In this document: piece by piece, positions 7,240-15,584 of the stretch
Layout: every line of letters starts with the position of its first letter
Position numbering within the stretch: the stretch's first letter is position 1
Source: UBA966 sp046350355
GTDB lineage: Bacteria; Planctomycetota; Phycisphaerae; Phycisphaerales; SM1A02
Assembly (NCBI GenBank): GCA_046350355.1
Contig: JAXMAN010000002.1
Coordinates: forward strand, 868,001 to 932,000
DNA length: 64,000 bases
Reading direction: 5' to 3'
Notes under the pieces: generated by a model
The model's input: only the letters and a program-made list of their open reading frames with translations
Told to the model about the DNA's origin: nothing
The model's database searches: none
Program-made: the position numbers and the translations under genes

Positions 7240-8721
7240 GTGCGTGGGGTCGTCAAGGACCGCAACATCGCCCTCGCGACGCTCGTCGCCGCGCTCGGCT
7301 ATTTCGTGGACATCTTCGACCTGCTGCTCTTCGCGCTGGTGCGGCGCAACTCGCTCTCGGAGCTGCTGCGCCCCAAGATCGAGGCCGCGCAGCAGGTCGT
7401 CGCGGAGCGGCTCACCACCGCCGACGGCCCCACCATGCAGCGCGAGTTCGCGCGCGTCGAGGACACGATCCTGCGCGACGCGGGCCTGATGCTCGACAAC
7501 ATCCTGCAGATGACGGGCCTGGTGCTCGGCGGCATCCTGTGGGGCGTCCTCGCCGACCGCTACGGCCGCCTGCAGATGCTCTTTGGCTCGATCCTCGTCT
7601 ACTCGGCGGCGAACATCCTCAATGCCTTCGTGCAGGACATCCCGCCGGAATCGGCGCTTGGATGGATGCACGCGGTCGGCCTGGGCAGCGCATACCACCA
7701 GTACGCGGTGCTGCGCTTCGTCGCGGGCGTCGGGCTGGCGGGGGAACTGGGCGCGGGCATCACGCTGGTGAGCGAGCTCGTCAGCAAGGAGAAGCGCGGC
7801 TTCGCGACGACGATCGTCGCGACGGTGGGCATCCTGGGCGCGGTCTGCGCCTACTTCGTGACGCGCGTCGTCGACTGGCGCAACGCCTTCCTCATCGGCG
7901 GCATGCTCGGCCTGGCGCTGCTCTTCCTGCGCGTGGGCGTCGTGGAGAGCGGCATGTTCGACCGCGTGAAGACCGCCGACGGCGTCGGCCGCGGCGCCTT
8001 CTGGATGCTCGTCTGGCCGCGCGAGCGCGCGATGCGCTACCTCGCCGTCATCGTCTGCGCGCTGCCGATCTGGTACTGCGTCGGCGTGCTGGTGAAGTTC
8101 TGCGACGCCATCGGCGGCTCGCTCGGGCTGGGCATCGACGCCAAGCCCGACCCCGGCCTGGCGATCATGTGGTGCTACGTCGGCCTCGCGCTGGGCGACC
8201 TGGCGAGCGGACTGCTCAGCCAGCTCTTGCGCAGCCGCAAGCGCGCACTGCTGGCCTTCCACGCGCTCACCGCGGTGGCGGTCGGCTGCTACTTCCTCTC
8301 GGCGCGCGGCGGGCTGACGATGTTCTACGCCGCGATCGCCTTCGTCGGCTTCGCCTGCGGCTACTGGGCGGTCTTCGTGACGACCGCGGCGGAGCAGTTC
8401 GGCACCAACCTTCGCGCGACCGCGGCGACGACCGCGCCCAACTTCGTCCGCTGGTCGGCGGCGCTCAGCGGACTTCTCTGGGGAGGCTTCGAGGTGCTCC
8501 TGGGCGGCAGCCGCGTCCCGGGCGCGGGCGATCCCAGCGCAAGCTGGCGCGCCGCCGCGCTGGTGGGCGCGATCCTGCTGCCCGCCGCGATGTACGCCGC
8601 CGCCACGATGCGCGAGACCTTCGGCTCCAGCCTCGACTGGATCGAGGAGCCCGACGGTGGCCGCCGCGAGGGCTCCGGATCCGCCGGCGCCGGGGCGCAG
8701 GACGCACCGGCCGCGCCGTAA
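7240..8721 (+). CDS. MFS transporter
   Basis: A 493-residue permease with about twelve hydrophobic segments, the major-facilitator motif A (GVLADRYGRLQMLF) between TM2 and TM3, and repeated inner loops with basic residues (RSRKRA). After the first helix (LATLVAALGYFVDIFDLLLFALV) there is an unusual ~60-residue hydrophilic insert with helical character before TM2. Start is GTG with AGGGAGGGG about 12 nt upstream. The C-terminal ~35 residues are disordered. Substrate unknown. Proximity to the fumarylacetoacetase gene (next but one) suggests, without proving, uptake of an aromatic or organic acid. Confidence 0.85.
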   Translation: MRGVVKDRNIALATLVAALGYFVDIFDLLLFALVRRNSLSELLRPKIEAAQQVVAERLTTADGPTMQREFARVEDTILRDAGLMLDNILQMTGLVLGGILWGVLADRYGRLQMLFGSILVYSAANILNAFVQDIPPESALGWMHAVGLGSAYHQYAVLRFVAGVGLAGELGAGITLVSELVSKEKRGFATTIVATVGILGAVCAYFVTRVVDWRNAFLIGGMLGLALLFLRVGVVESGMFDRVKTADGVGRGAFWMLVWPRERAMRYLAVIVCALPIWYCVGVLVKFCDAIGGSLGLGIDAKPDPGLAIMWCYVGLALGDLASGLLSQLLRSRKRALLAFHALTAVAVGCYFLSARGGLTMFYAAIAFVGFACGYWAVFVTTAAEQFGTNLRATAATTAPNFVRWSAALSGLLWGGFEVLLGGSRVPGAGDPSASWRAAALVGAILLPAAMYAAATMRETFGSSLDWIEEPDGGRREGSGSAGAGAQDAPAAP

Positions 8722-8734
8722 CATCGCCCCTCCC

Positions 8735-9667
8735 ATGGAATCGACACGCGCCCTGATGCAGTCGGTGATCGACTACGCGAGCCTCTTCCCGCCCGCGCAG
8801 TGGGACATGGCGCGCACCGTCTCCTCCTACGGCGCCTACCGCGGCGGCCCCGACCGCTGGATGCTCTCGCGCCTGGTCGTGCCACTGGCGCGCCTGGGCG
8901 AGTTCGAGCGCGCCGCCGAGAAGGCGCTCCCGCGCGCCACCGCCGCGCGCGACGACTCCGAGGATCCGTGGACGCTCACCGTCCTCAGCGCCGCCTCGAG
9001 CGACGACGCCTTCGAGCAGGACCTCGATGCGATCGAGCGCTTCAACGCGCTGCACGCCGAGCCGGGGCAGGGGCGCGCCGTCATCGACAGCGTCGAGATC
9101 AAGGCCTCCAACGCCAACGCGATCGAGCACGCGCTCGAGCTCATGCCCGAGTCGCTCTTCCCCTGGTTCGAGCTTCCCTGGCAGATGGACTGCCGCGGCA
9201 TGATCGCCGCGCTGAGCGAGATGGAGTCGGGCGCGAAGATCCGCACCGGCGGCACCGCGCCGGACGCGCACCCGACGCCGCTGCAGCTCGCGCGCTTCCT
9301 GGTCGCGTGCCACCAGGCGGGCGTGCCCTTCAAGGCGACCGCGGGGCTGCACCATCCCTTCCGCCACCACAGCGAGTCCGTCGGCTGCGAGCAGCACGGC
9401 TTCGTGAACGTCTTCTTCGGCGCGGCGCTGCTGCACCACGGCGTCGTCGAGCTCGAGGAGCTGGAGATGCTCCTGGGCGAGACGCACGCGAAGCACTTCG
9501 AGTTCACGCCCACGAGCATCGCCTGGAAGGGGCGCGCCCTGGGCATCGCGCAGGTCCGCGAGGCGCGCGAGCAGTTCGCGCGCAGCTTCGGAAGCTGCTC
9601 CTTCGACGAGCCGCTGAACGACCTGCGCTCGATCCACCTGCTGCCGCCCTCGGCGGCGAAGGCCTGA
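8735..9667 (+). CDS. conserved-looking hypothetical protein of the tyrosine-catabolism region
   Basis: A 310-residue soluble protein starting at ATG 8735 (MESTRALMQSVIDYASLFPPAQW). The preceding in-frame sequence overlaps the MFS gene and looks non-coding. TAACAT ends 10 nt before the ATG. Alternating strands and helices with phrases such as SVEIKASNANAIEHALELMPESLFPWFELPW and VPFKATAGLHHPFRHH look like a TIM-barrel-type enzyme, with a histidine-rich segment that could bind metal. No family recognised. Its stop is one base before the fumarylacetoacetase start, so the two are co-transcribed and it may act with homogentisate breakdown. Confidence 0.75.
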   Translation: MESTRALMQSVIDYASLFPPAQWDMARTVSSYGAYRGGPDRWMLSRLVVPLARLGEFERAAEKALPRATAARDDSEDPWTLTVLSAASSDDAFEQDLDAIERFNALHAEPGQGRAVIDSVEIKASNANAIEHALELMPESLFPWFELPWQMDCRGMIAALSEMESGAKIRTGGTAPDAHPTPLQLARFLVACHQAGVPFKATAGLHHPFRHHSESVGCEQHGFVNVFFGAALLHHGVVELEELEMLLGETHAKHFEFTPTSIAWKGRALGIAQVREAREQFARSFGSCSFDEPLNDLRSIHLLPPSAAKA

Positions 9668-9668
9668 C

Positions 9669-10985
9669 ATGTCCGCCACCTCGCAGCCCGCGCGCGCCCC
9701 GCGCTCCTGGGTCCCCGGCGCCGACCGCGCCGACGGGGACTTCCCGCTCGCCAACCTCCCCTGGGGCGTCGCCGAGCGCCCGGACCGCCCCGGACAGCCG
9801 CGCATCGTCGTCGCCATCGGCGACTGCGCGCTCGACTGCATGGAGGCCGCGGGGTACGGGATGTTCGACGGCCTGCCCGCGGGGGTCGTCGCCGCGCTGC
9901 GCACGCCCACGCTGAACGCGCTCATGGCGCTCGGCCCGGCCGCCTGGACCGCCGCGCGCGCGCACCTGCAGGGGCTGCTGGGCGAGGGCCCGCGCAGCAT
10001 CGCCACGCACGCGCGCCGCGACGCGGTCCTGCTGCCGCGCGCCGCGCTCTCGATGCGCGTGCCCGCGGAGATCGGCGACTACACCGACTTCTACGCCAGC
10101 GAGTTCCACGCCACCAACGTCGGCAGCATGTTCCGGCCCAACCAGCCGCTCATGCCCAACTGGAAGCACCTGCCCGTGGGCTACCACGGCCGCGCGTCGA
10201 GCATCGTGGTGGATGGCACGCCCGTGCGCCGCCCGATGGGACAGAGCAGCGCGACCGACGAGGGCCCGCCCACCTTCGGCGCGTGCAAGCTGCTCGACTA
10301 CGAGCTGGAGATGGGCGTCTTCTACGGCGGCGCGCCCAACGCGCTGGGCACGCGCATCCCCGTCGCGCAGGCGGCCTCGCACCTCTTCGGATGCGTGATC
10401 GTCAACGACTGGTCCGCGCGCGATGTGCAGAAGTGGGAGTACCAGCCGCTTGGGCCCTTCTGCGCGAAGAACTTCTGCACGACGGTCAGCCCGTGGGTCG
10501 TCACGCTCGAGGCGCTCGCGCCCTTCCGCCAGCCCGGCCCGCGCCGCGGCGAGGGCGATCCGCCGCTGCTGGACTACCTGCGCGCGCAGGAGGACTTCGT
10601 CGTCGACGTGAAGCTCGAGGTGCTCATCGCCAGCGCCGGCATGCGCGAGCGCGGCCTCGCGCCCACGCGCATCAGCCTGGGCACCTTCGCGCAGATGTAC
10701 TGGACGATGTCGCAGATGCTCGCGCACCACACCTCGACCGGCTGCAACATGCGCCCGGGCGACCTGCTGGCCAGCGGAACGATCAGTGGGCCCAGCAAGG
10801 ACTCGCGCGGCTGCCTGCTCGAGCGCACCTGGCGCGGCACCGAGCCGATCACCCTGGGCGACGGCACCGAGCGCCGCTTCCTGCAGGATGGCGACGAGGT
10901 CGTCATGCGCGGCTGGTGCGAGGCCCCGGGTCAGGCGCGCATCGGCTTCGGCGAGTGCCGCGGCGTGGTGCTGCCGGCGCAGTGA
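9669..10985 (+). CDS. fahA: fumarylacetoacetase
   Basis: A 438-residue protein of the usual length for fumarylacetoacetate hydrolase (EC 3.7.1.2), which splits fumarylacetoacetate into fumarate and acetoacetate at the end of tyrosine degradation. Seen: the N-terminal SH3-like part (SWVPGADRADGDFPLANLPWGV), the core metal-site region (DYTDFYASEFHATNVG...GYHGRASSIVVDG), and the catalytic segment (LDYELEMGVFYGG...VNDWSARDVQKWEYQPLGPFCAKNF). Its partners hmgA and hppD lie just downstream on the opposite strand. No maleylacetoacetate isomerase gene is in the window. Confidence 0.95.
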   Translation: MSATSQPARAPRSWVPGADRADGDFPLANLPWGVAERPDRPGQPRIVVAIGDCALDCMEAAGYGMFDGLPAGVVAALRTPTLNALMALGPAAWTAARAHLQGLLGEGPRSIATHARRDAVLLPRAALSMRVPAEIGDYTDFYASEFHATNVGSMFRPNQPLMPNWKHLPVGYHGRASSIVVDGTPVRRPMGQSSATDEGPPTFGACKLLDYELEMGVFYGGAPNALGTRIPVAQAASHLFGCVIVNDWSARDVQKWEYQPLGPFCAKNFCTTVSPWVVTLEALAPFRQPGPRRGEGDPPLLDYLRAQEDFVVDVKLEVLIASAGMRERGLAPTRISLGTFAQMYWTMSQMLAHHTSTGCNMRPGDLLASGTISGPSKDSRGCLLERTWRGTEPITLGDGTERRFLQDGDEVVMRGWCEAPGQARIGFGECRGVVLPAQ

Positions 10986-10991
10986 ACGCGG

Positions 10992-11657
10992 TCAGGGCGT
11001 CTGGCCGACGGGCGTCTCGCCCACCGGCGCCGCTGGCACCGGCACCGGCATCTTCAGCTTCATGCCGGGCGTGATGCCCAGGCGGGCCATCTCGCCGCCG
11101 CCGAGTTCGAGCGCGTAGGGCGCTTCGCCTCGGGAGTAGTAGCCGGGCAGGCGGCGCAGGTACGCGGCCTCGGTCTCGTCCGCGCGGCGCGGGGGTTCGA
11201 CGGGCATCGCGTAGACCGAGAGCACGACGCCGCGGCGGTCGAGGAAGGCCACATCCACGGGCACCGTGCAGTCGCGCATCCAGAAGCGCAGCTCCATCGC
11301 CATCGGGAAGTGGAAGAACATCCCCGTGCCGCGCGGAATCTCGGCGCGGCCGCCGAGCCCGCGCTGGCGGCGCTCCTCGGTGTCGGCGATCTCGACCGTG
11401 ACGGTCTCCGCGCCGACGGGCATCGTGGCCAGACGCATGCCCGCGGGGGAACGCTGCGTCGGGCCGGAGCGGACCGTGGAGCGCGGCCCGGCAGCGGCTG
11501 CCGGCGGCGTCGCACCTGCACTCGCGCGCGCGGTCGGCGTCGGCGCCGCCTTCGCGGGCGTCGCCGCCGCGGGCTTCGCGCCTTCCGCCGCGGGCGGCGC
11601 GCCCGCGCAACCCGCGGCCAGCGCCGCCACCGCCACGATCGTCGCGGCGCGCGTCAC
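10992..11657 (-). CDS. DUF192 lipoprotein
   Basis: A 221-residue protein. The GTG start at 11657 overlaps the hmgA stop (GTGA), so it is coupled to hmgA. The N-terminus is a lipoprotein signal (VAVAALAAGC), followed by an Ala/Pro-rich linker to ~75 and then a DUF192 domain (~85-200: VEIADTEERRQRGLGGRAEIPRGTGMFFHF..., MRDCTVPVDVAFLDRRGVVLSV, YALELGGGEMARLGITPGMKL). The domain is common and of unknown biochemical role. Its coupling to a tyrosine catabolism gene is odd and probably only reflects operon packing. Confidence 0.85.
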   Translation of the reverse strand: MTRAATIVAVAALAAGCAGAPPAAEGAKPAAATPAKAAPTPTARASAGATPPAAAAGPRSTVRSGPTQRSPAGMRLATMPVGAETVTVEIADTEERRQRGLGGRAEIPRGTGMFFHFPMAMELRFWMRDCTVPVDVAFLDRRGVVLSVYAMPVEPPRRADETEAAYLRRLPGYYSRGEAPYALELGGGEMARLGITPGMKLKMPVPVPAAPVGETPVGQTP

Positions 11658-13000
11658 TGCCAGGTGCTCTCGACCGCGGTCGCGCGGCGGGGGGCCTTCG
11701 CGGGCTTGCCGGCCTTCGCCTTCGCGCCCTTGGCGGACTTCGCTCCCTTCGCCGACTTGGCCGTCCCGTTGCGCCGCGGCGAGCCGTCCTCGCCGTGCTG
11801 CCCGAGCGAGACGGGGAAGTGCTCCCCCTCCCAGCTGTGCGGGTACGCCAGGTCGTCGTACGCGAGCGCGGCCTTCGTCGGGAACATCGGACGGAAGGTG
11901 TCGCACATCACCGCGAGCTCGGTCGTCTCGCGCGCGCCGAGGCTGCGCTCGATGGTGCCCGGGTGCGGCCCGTGCGGGATGCCCTGCGGGTGCACGGAGA
12001 TCGAGCACTGCTCGATGCCCTTGCGCGCCTTGTAGTTGCCCTCGACGTAGTAGAGGATCTCGTCGCTGTCCAGGTTCGAGTGGTTGTACGGGACCGGGAT
12101 CGCGTTGGGATGGAAGTCCAGCAGGCGCGGACAGAAGGAGCAGATGACGAAGTTGTGCCCCTCGAAGGTCTGGTGGATCGGCGGCGGCATGTGCAGCTTG
12201 CCGACGATGGGCGCGAAGTCGTCGATGTTGAAGATGTACGGGTAGTAGCAGCCGTCCCAGCCGACGACGTCGAGCGGGTGGTAGGTGTAGATGTACGAGT
12301 GCACCAGGTCGCGCGCCTTGATGCGCACCTCGTACTCGCCCTTCTTGTCGAAGGTGAGCGGCAGCTCCGGCAGGCGCAGGTCGCGCTCGCAGTAGGGCGA
12401 GTGCTCCAGGAACTGGCTCGTCTGCTTGCTCAGGTAGCGGCGCGGCGGCTGCAGGTGGCTGCCGTTGGCGGTCTCGAAGACGACGAAGCGCGGCGCGGGC
12501 TCCCCCTCGCGCGGCGCGTCGAAGGTCATGCGGTAGATCGCGCCCTTGGGGATGACGATGTAGTCCTTGGGACCGAACTTCAGCGTGCCGAACATCGTGT
12601 GCACGACGCCGCTGCCGAAGTGCACGAAGATGCACTCGTCGCCCATCGCGTTCTTGTAGTAGTAGTCCATCTTCTCGGCGGGGAGGCACATCGCCATCTC
12701 GACGTCGGCGTTGCCGAAGAGGACCACGCGGCCGGTGACCGGGTCACCCTTGGGGGGCATCGGCGCCATCTTCAGGTGGCGCATGCGCATGACCTCGGTC
12801 TCGACGTACTCCGGGCGGGTGCCGTAGAGGGTCTTCCAGCCGATCACCTGCGTCGGCGGGTTGATGTGGTAGAGGGTCGAGGTCGGCCCGCTGAATCCGT
12901 CGGTGCCGAAGACCTCCTCGCTGTAGAGCGCGCCGTCGGGACGACGGAACTGCACGTGGCGCTGCTTGGGGATCCGGCCGAGCTTCGTGTAGTAGGGCAT
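11654..13000 (-). CDS. hmgA: homogentisate 1,2-dioxygenase with a lysine/alanine-rich tail
   Basis: Iron-dependent ring-cleaving enzyme (EC 1.13.11.5) converting homogentisate to maleylacetoacetate. The 448-residue protein starts MPYYTKLGRIPKQRHVQFR. The cupin core contains VLFGNADVEMAM, FVHFGSGVVHTMFG, HPLDVVGWDGCYYPYIFNIDDF, and the metal-binding end HPQGIPHGPHPGTIERS with a downstream Glu. After ~400 the protein gains a basic low-complexity tail (repeated KGAKSAKGAKAKAGKPAKAPRR) that is not part of the family. TACACT lies 9 nt before the ATG. Together with hppD and fahA it forms the homogentisate route. Confidence 0.94.
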   Translation of the reverse strand: MPYYTKLGRIPKQRHVQFRRPDGALYSEEVFGTDGFSGPTSTLYHINPPTQVIGWKTLYGTRPEYVETEVMRMRHLKMAPMPPKGDPVTGRVVLFGNADVEMAMCLPAEKMDYYYKNAMGDECIFVHFGSGVVHTMFGTLKFGPKDYIVIPKGAIYRMTFDAPREGEPAPRFVVFETANGSHLQPPRRYLSKQTSQFLEHSPYCERDLRLPELPLTFDKKGEYEVRIKARDLVHSYIYTYHPLDVVGWDGCYYPYIFNIDDFAPIVGKLHMPPPIHQTFEGHNFVICSFCPRLLDFHPNAIPVPYNHSNLDSDEILYYVEGNYKARKGIEQCSISVHPQGIPHGPHPGTIERSLGARETTELAVMCDTFRPMFPTKAALAYDDLAYPHSWEGEHFPVSLGQHGEDGSPRRNGTAKSAKGAKSAKGAKAKAGKPAKAPRRATAVESTWQ

Positions 13001-13009
13001 GGCACCGGA

Positions 13010-13039
13010 AGTGTACGGCGGGTGCCTCGCCGCTAGCCT
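13010..13039. promoter_or_regulatory. divergent -10 boxes of hmgA and the rluA-like gene
   Basis: Minus-strand TACACT (13010-13015) is 9 nt before the hmgA ATG at 13000; plus-strand TAGCCT (13034-13039) is 8 nt before the ATG at 13048. The 47-bp gap between the two genes holds both promoters, leaving almost no room for untranslated leaders. Confidence 0.5.
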
Positions 13040-13047
13040 TTGGACGC

Positions 13048-13749
13048 ATGCCTGAACCGCGCCCCGCCGACGACGACGCACCACGCATCCTCGCCGAGCG
13101 CGAGCGCTGGCTGGTCATCGCCAAGCCCGCCGGCTGGCACGCGGTCGCGCAGGCCGGTGGCGGCGAGCGCAGCGTCGAGGGCTGGCTGCGCGCGGCGCGC
13201 CCCGAGCAGGGCGCGCTTCACGAGGCGGGGCTCGTCCACCGGCTGGACTTCGGCACCAGCGGCTGCCTGGTCGCCGCGCGCGACGCCGACTCCTACGACC
13301 GGCTGCGCGAGTCCTTCTCCAGCGCGGGCGGCGCGCGCAAGCGCTACCTCGCGCTCGCGCGCACGGGGCTCGAGGAGCAGGGGAGCTTCCGCCTCTACTT
13401 CGCCAGCCGCCACAAGTCCTCGCGCAAGGTCACCGTGCGCGGCGATGGCAGCGCCCCCGAGTGCGGCCGCTGCCGCTGGCGCGTGCTCGCGCGGCGCGTC
13501 GACGGCGCGCACGACCTGGTCGAGATCGAGCTCGTGGGCCGCGGCCGGCGCCACCAGGTCCGCGCGGGGCTCGCGCACCTGGGCCACCCGCTGCGCGGCG
13601 ACGCGCTCTACGGCGGCAGCACTGCGCAGGAGGAGCATCCCGCGCTCCATGCCTGGAGCGTGGAGATCGACGGCGAGCGCATCGAGTGTCCGCCGGACGG
13701 GCGCTTCGGGCCGGTTCAGGGCTCCCAGGAAGCCGTGTCGTCCTTGTAG
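13048..13749 (+). CDS. RluA-family pseudouridine synthase
   Basis: A 233-residue protein that isomerises uridine to pseudouridine in rRNA or tRNA. The catalytic motif HRLDFGTSG is at ~72-80 with the essential Asp, followed by KRYLALARTG and the RRHQVRAGLAHLGHPLRGDALYGG substrate-binding segment. There is no S4 domain, so it belongs with the shorter RluA-type enzymes; the exact target cannot be told. Its last 34 bp overlap the end of the convergent membrane-protein gene. Confidence 0.88.
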   Translation: MPEPRPADDDAPRILAERERWLVIAKPAGWHAVAQAGGGERSVEGWLRAARPEQGALHEAGLVHRLDFGTSGCLVAARDADSYDRLRESFSSAGGARKRYLALARTGLEEQGSFRLYFASRHKSSRKVTVRGDGSAPECGRCRWRVLARRVDGAHDLVEIELVGRGRRHQVRAGLAHLGHPLRGDALYGGSTAQEEHPALHAWSVEIDGERIECPPDGRFGPVQGSQEAVSSL

Positions 13750-14357
13750 GCGGGCTGGGTCAGCATCAGCAGGATGACGACGGGGAAGATGAGTCCAAGC
13801 GCGGATCCGCCGACGACCATCGCCTTCTGAAGGACCGACGGATCCGTCTGCTTGGTCGCATCGAGCGTGGCCTGCGGGATCGTCATGTTGGGGTTGCTCT
13901 TCTTCATCATGTCGACCTGCGCCTGGGCCATGTTGGCCTGCCAGATCGCCTGCGGCTTCATCTGCCACCAGGCCGCGACGAACAGCGGCACCGCCAGCAC
14001 GACGCGCGCGACGGCGAAGCGCACGAGGTAGACGCGGCCCTTCGCCCGTCGGCGCAGAAGCGCGATGCCGCCCAGCAGCAGCATCGCCCCGAGCACGATC
14101 GAGATCACGGCGTCGATGGCGAAGATGATCCCGATCTCCTTCGGCGGCCCCGGGAAGTCCGCTCCCGAGAGCTTTCCCGCGAACTGCGCCGCGAGGAGTC
14201 CGAAGCTCCCGCAGCAGATCGCAAGCACCATCAATCCGCCGTAGGCGATGCTGATGCCGCCGAACCACGATGGCCAGCGCAGGTCCTGCGCGGTCATCGG
14301 GACTTCGGGGAGGATGGGCGGGTGCTGGCCGGTGCTTTCGGGCTGGAACTGGCTCAT
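13716..14357 (-). CDS. hypothetical membrane protein
   Basis: A 213-residue protein with about four hydrophobic segments: ~34-58 (ISIAYGGLMVLAICCGSFGLLAA), ~77-100 (IIFAIDAVISIVLGAMLLLGGIALL), ~112-130 (VARVVLAVPLFVAAWW) and ~187-203 (GGSALGLIFPVVILLML). The ATG overlaps the stop of the preceding gene (ATGA). Third gene of the hppD operon. No family recognised; it resembles many small planctomycete membrane proteins of unknown role. Confidence 0.75.
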   Translation of the reverse strand: MSQFQPESTGQHPPILPEVPMTAQDLRWPSWFGGISIAYGGLMVLAICCGSFGLLAAQFAGKLSGADFPGPPKEIGIIFAIDAVISIVLGAMLLLGGIALLRRRAKGRVYLVRFAVARVVLAVPLFVAAWWQMKPQAIWQANMAQAQVDMMKKSNPNMTIPQATLDATKQTDPSVLQKAMVVGGSALGLIFPVVILLMLTQPAYKDDTASWEP

Positions 14358-15580
14358 GGCGCGGGAGCGTACCCCTGCGCGGGCGCCGGTGGGTTCAGGA
14401 GCGCCTCGACCCGCGCGCGTCCCTCCTCGTCCAGCGCGCTCCAGGCGGCGGCGTCGGACTGGATCCGCTGCAGCAGTGAACGCACGCCGGCGGTGTCGCC
14501 CGCGTCGGAGAGGCGTCGCGTGGCCTGCTCGATCGCGCGCCAGGCGCGCGCGCCGAAGCCCGCGCGCAGGGCGGCCAGCTCGCGCTCGCCCGGCTCGTCG
14601 GCCGGCTGCAGCGCCGCGAGCGCCGCGGCCGCCGCGGGGACATCGCCCGCGTCGAGCGCCGCGCCGACGGCGGCGCGGCCGGACTCCCACGCGTCCAGCG
14701 CGCGCTGGCGCGCCGCGATGCGCGCGCGGATGGCTTCCCGCGCGGCGGCCACCCCCGGATCGCCGCCCGCGAGCGGCTCCGGATCGCGCTCGAGCGCGCG
14801 CAGCGTGACCGCGACGGTGCGCGCCGCCATCGCCTCCTGCGCGCGGCGTTCGTGCTCCGCCAGGCGCTCCAGCATCGCCGCCGTGTGCCGCGCCCGGGCC
14901 TGCGCCTGAAGCGAGGCGAGCGCCTGCGTGCGCTCGGGCGCGCGGCGGTCCGTCGCGGGAAGGTGCGCCGCGGCGAGCGCGCGCAGGCGCGCCGGATCGG
15001 GCTGCGGCTGCGCGAGCAGCGCGGCGCCCTCGGCGATCGCGGCGGCGTTGCGGGCGTCCTCGGCCTCGTAGCGCTCGCGCCGCTCCTGTGCGTGTGCCTG
15101 CAGGTCCGCGAGCGCGGCGGGCTCGATCGCCGCTGCCGGGCCGCCGCGCGCGATCTCCGCCTCGACCGCATCCAGCTCCGCGAGCTGCGCCGTCTGCTCC
15201 AGGCGCCCGGTCTGCGCCTCCATCCACGCCGTCGCAGCCTGGCGCGCGGCGACCGCGGCCTCGACGGCGGCGAGCGCGTCGGCGGCGGTCGACTTGGCCT
15301 CCTCCAGCTCGTCGGCACCCAGCGTGTGCAGCCACGCATGCTTCCAGGCGATGGCGGAGTCCAGCGCGTCCAGCTCCTCCAGCGCCCCGCGCACCACCGC
15401 CGGGCCCGTCGCCGTGCGCAGCGTGCGCGCGCGGTCCTCGAGCACGCCGCGCTCCAGGCGCGCGCGGATCTCCGCGAGCGCGCGCGCGTCGCGGCGCGCG
15501 ACCACCGCAACGAACGCCGCCGCGCCCGCGATGGCGAGCGCGGCGGCGATGATCGCTGCGCGGAAGAGGGGGCGGCGCAC
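14354..15580 (-). CDS. alanine-rich coiled-coil protein with N-terminal membrane anchor
   Basis: A 408-residue protein: a single hydrophobic helix at ~8-28 (AAIIAAALAIAGAAAFVAVVA) and then almost continuous Ala/Arg/Glu-rich helix to ~390, with heptad-like spacing suggesting a long coiled coil outside the cytoplasmic membrane. It starts 4 bp after hppD ends and overlaps the next gene by 4 bp. No family recognised. The composition (very high Ala) limits homology inference. Confidence 0.75.
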   Translation of the reverse strand: MRRPLFRAAIIAAALAIAGAAAFVAVVARRDARALAEIRARLERGVLEDRARTLRTATGPAVVRGALEELDALDSAIAWKHAWLHTLGADELEEAKSTAADALAAVEAAVAARQAATAWMEAQTGRLEQTAQLAELDAVEAEIARGGPAAAIEPAALADLQAHAQERRERYEAEDARNAAAIAEGAALLAQPQPDPARLRALAAAHLPATDRRAPERTQALASLQAQARARHTAAMLERLAEHERRAQEAMAARTVAVTLRALERDPEPLAGGDPGVAAAREAIRARIAARQRALDAWESGRAAVGAALDAGDVPAAAAALAALQPADEPGERELAALRAGFGARAWRAIEQATRRLSDAGDTAGVRSLLQRIQSDAAAWSALDEEGRARVEALLNPPAPAQGYAPAP

Positions 15581-15584
15581 CGGA

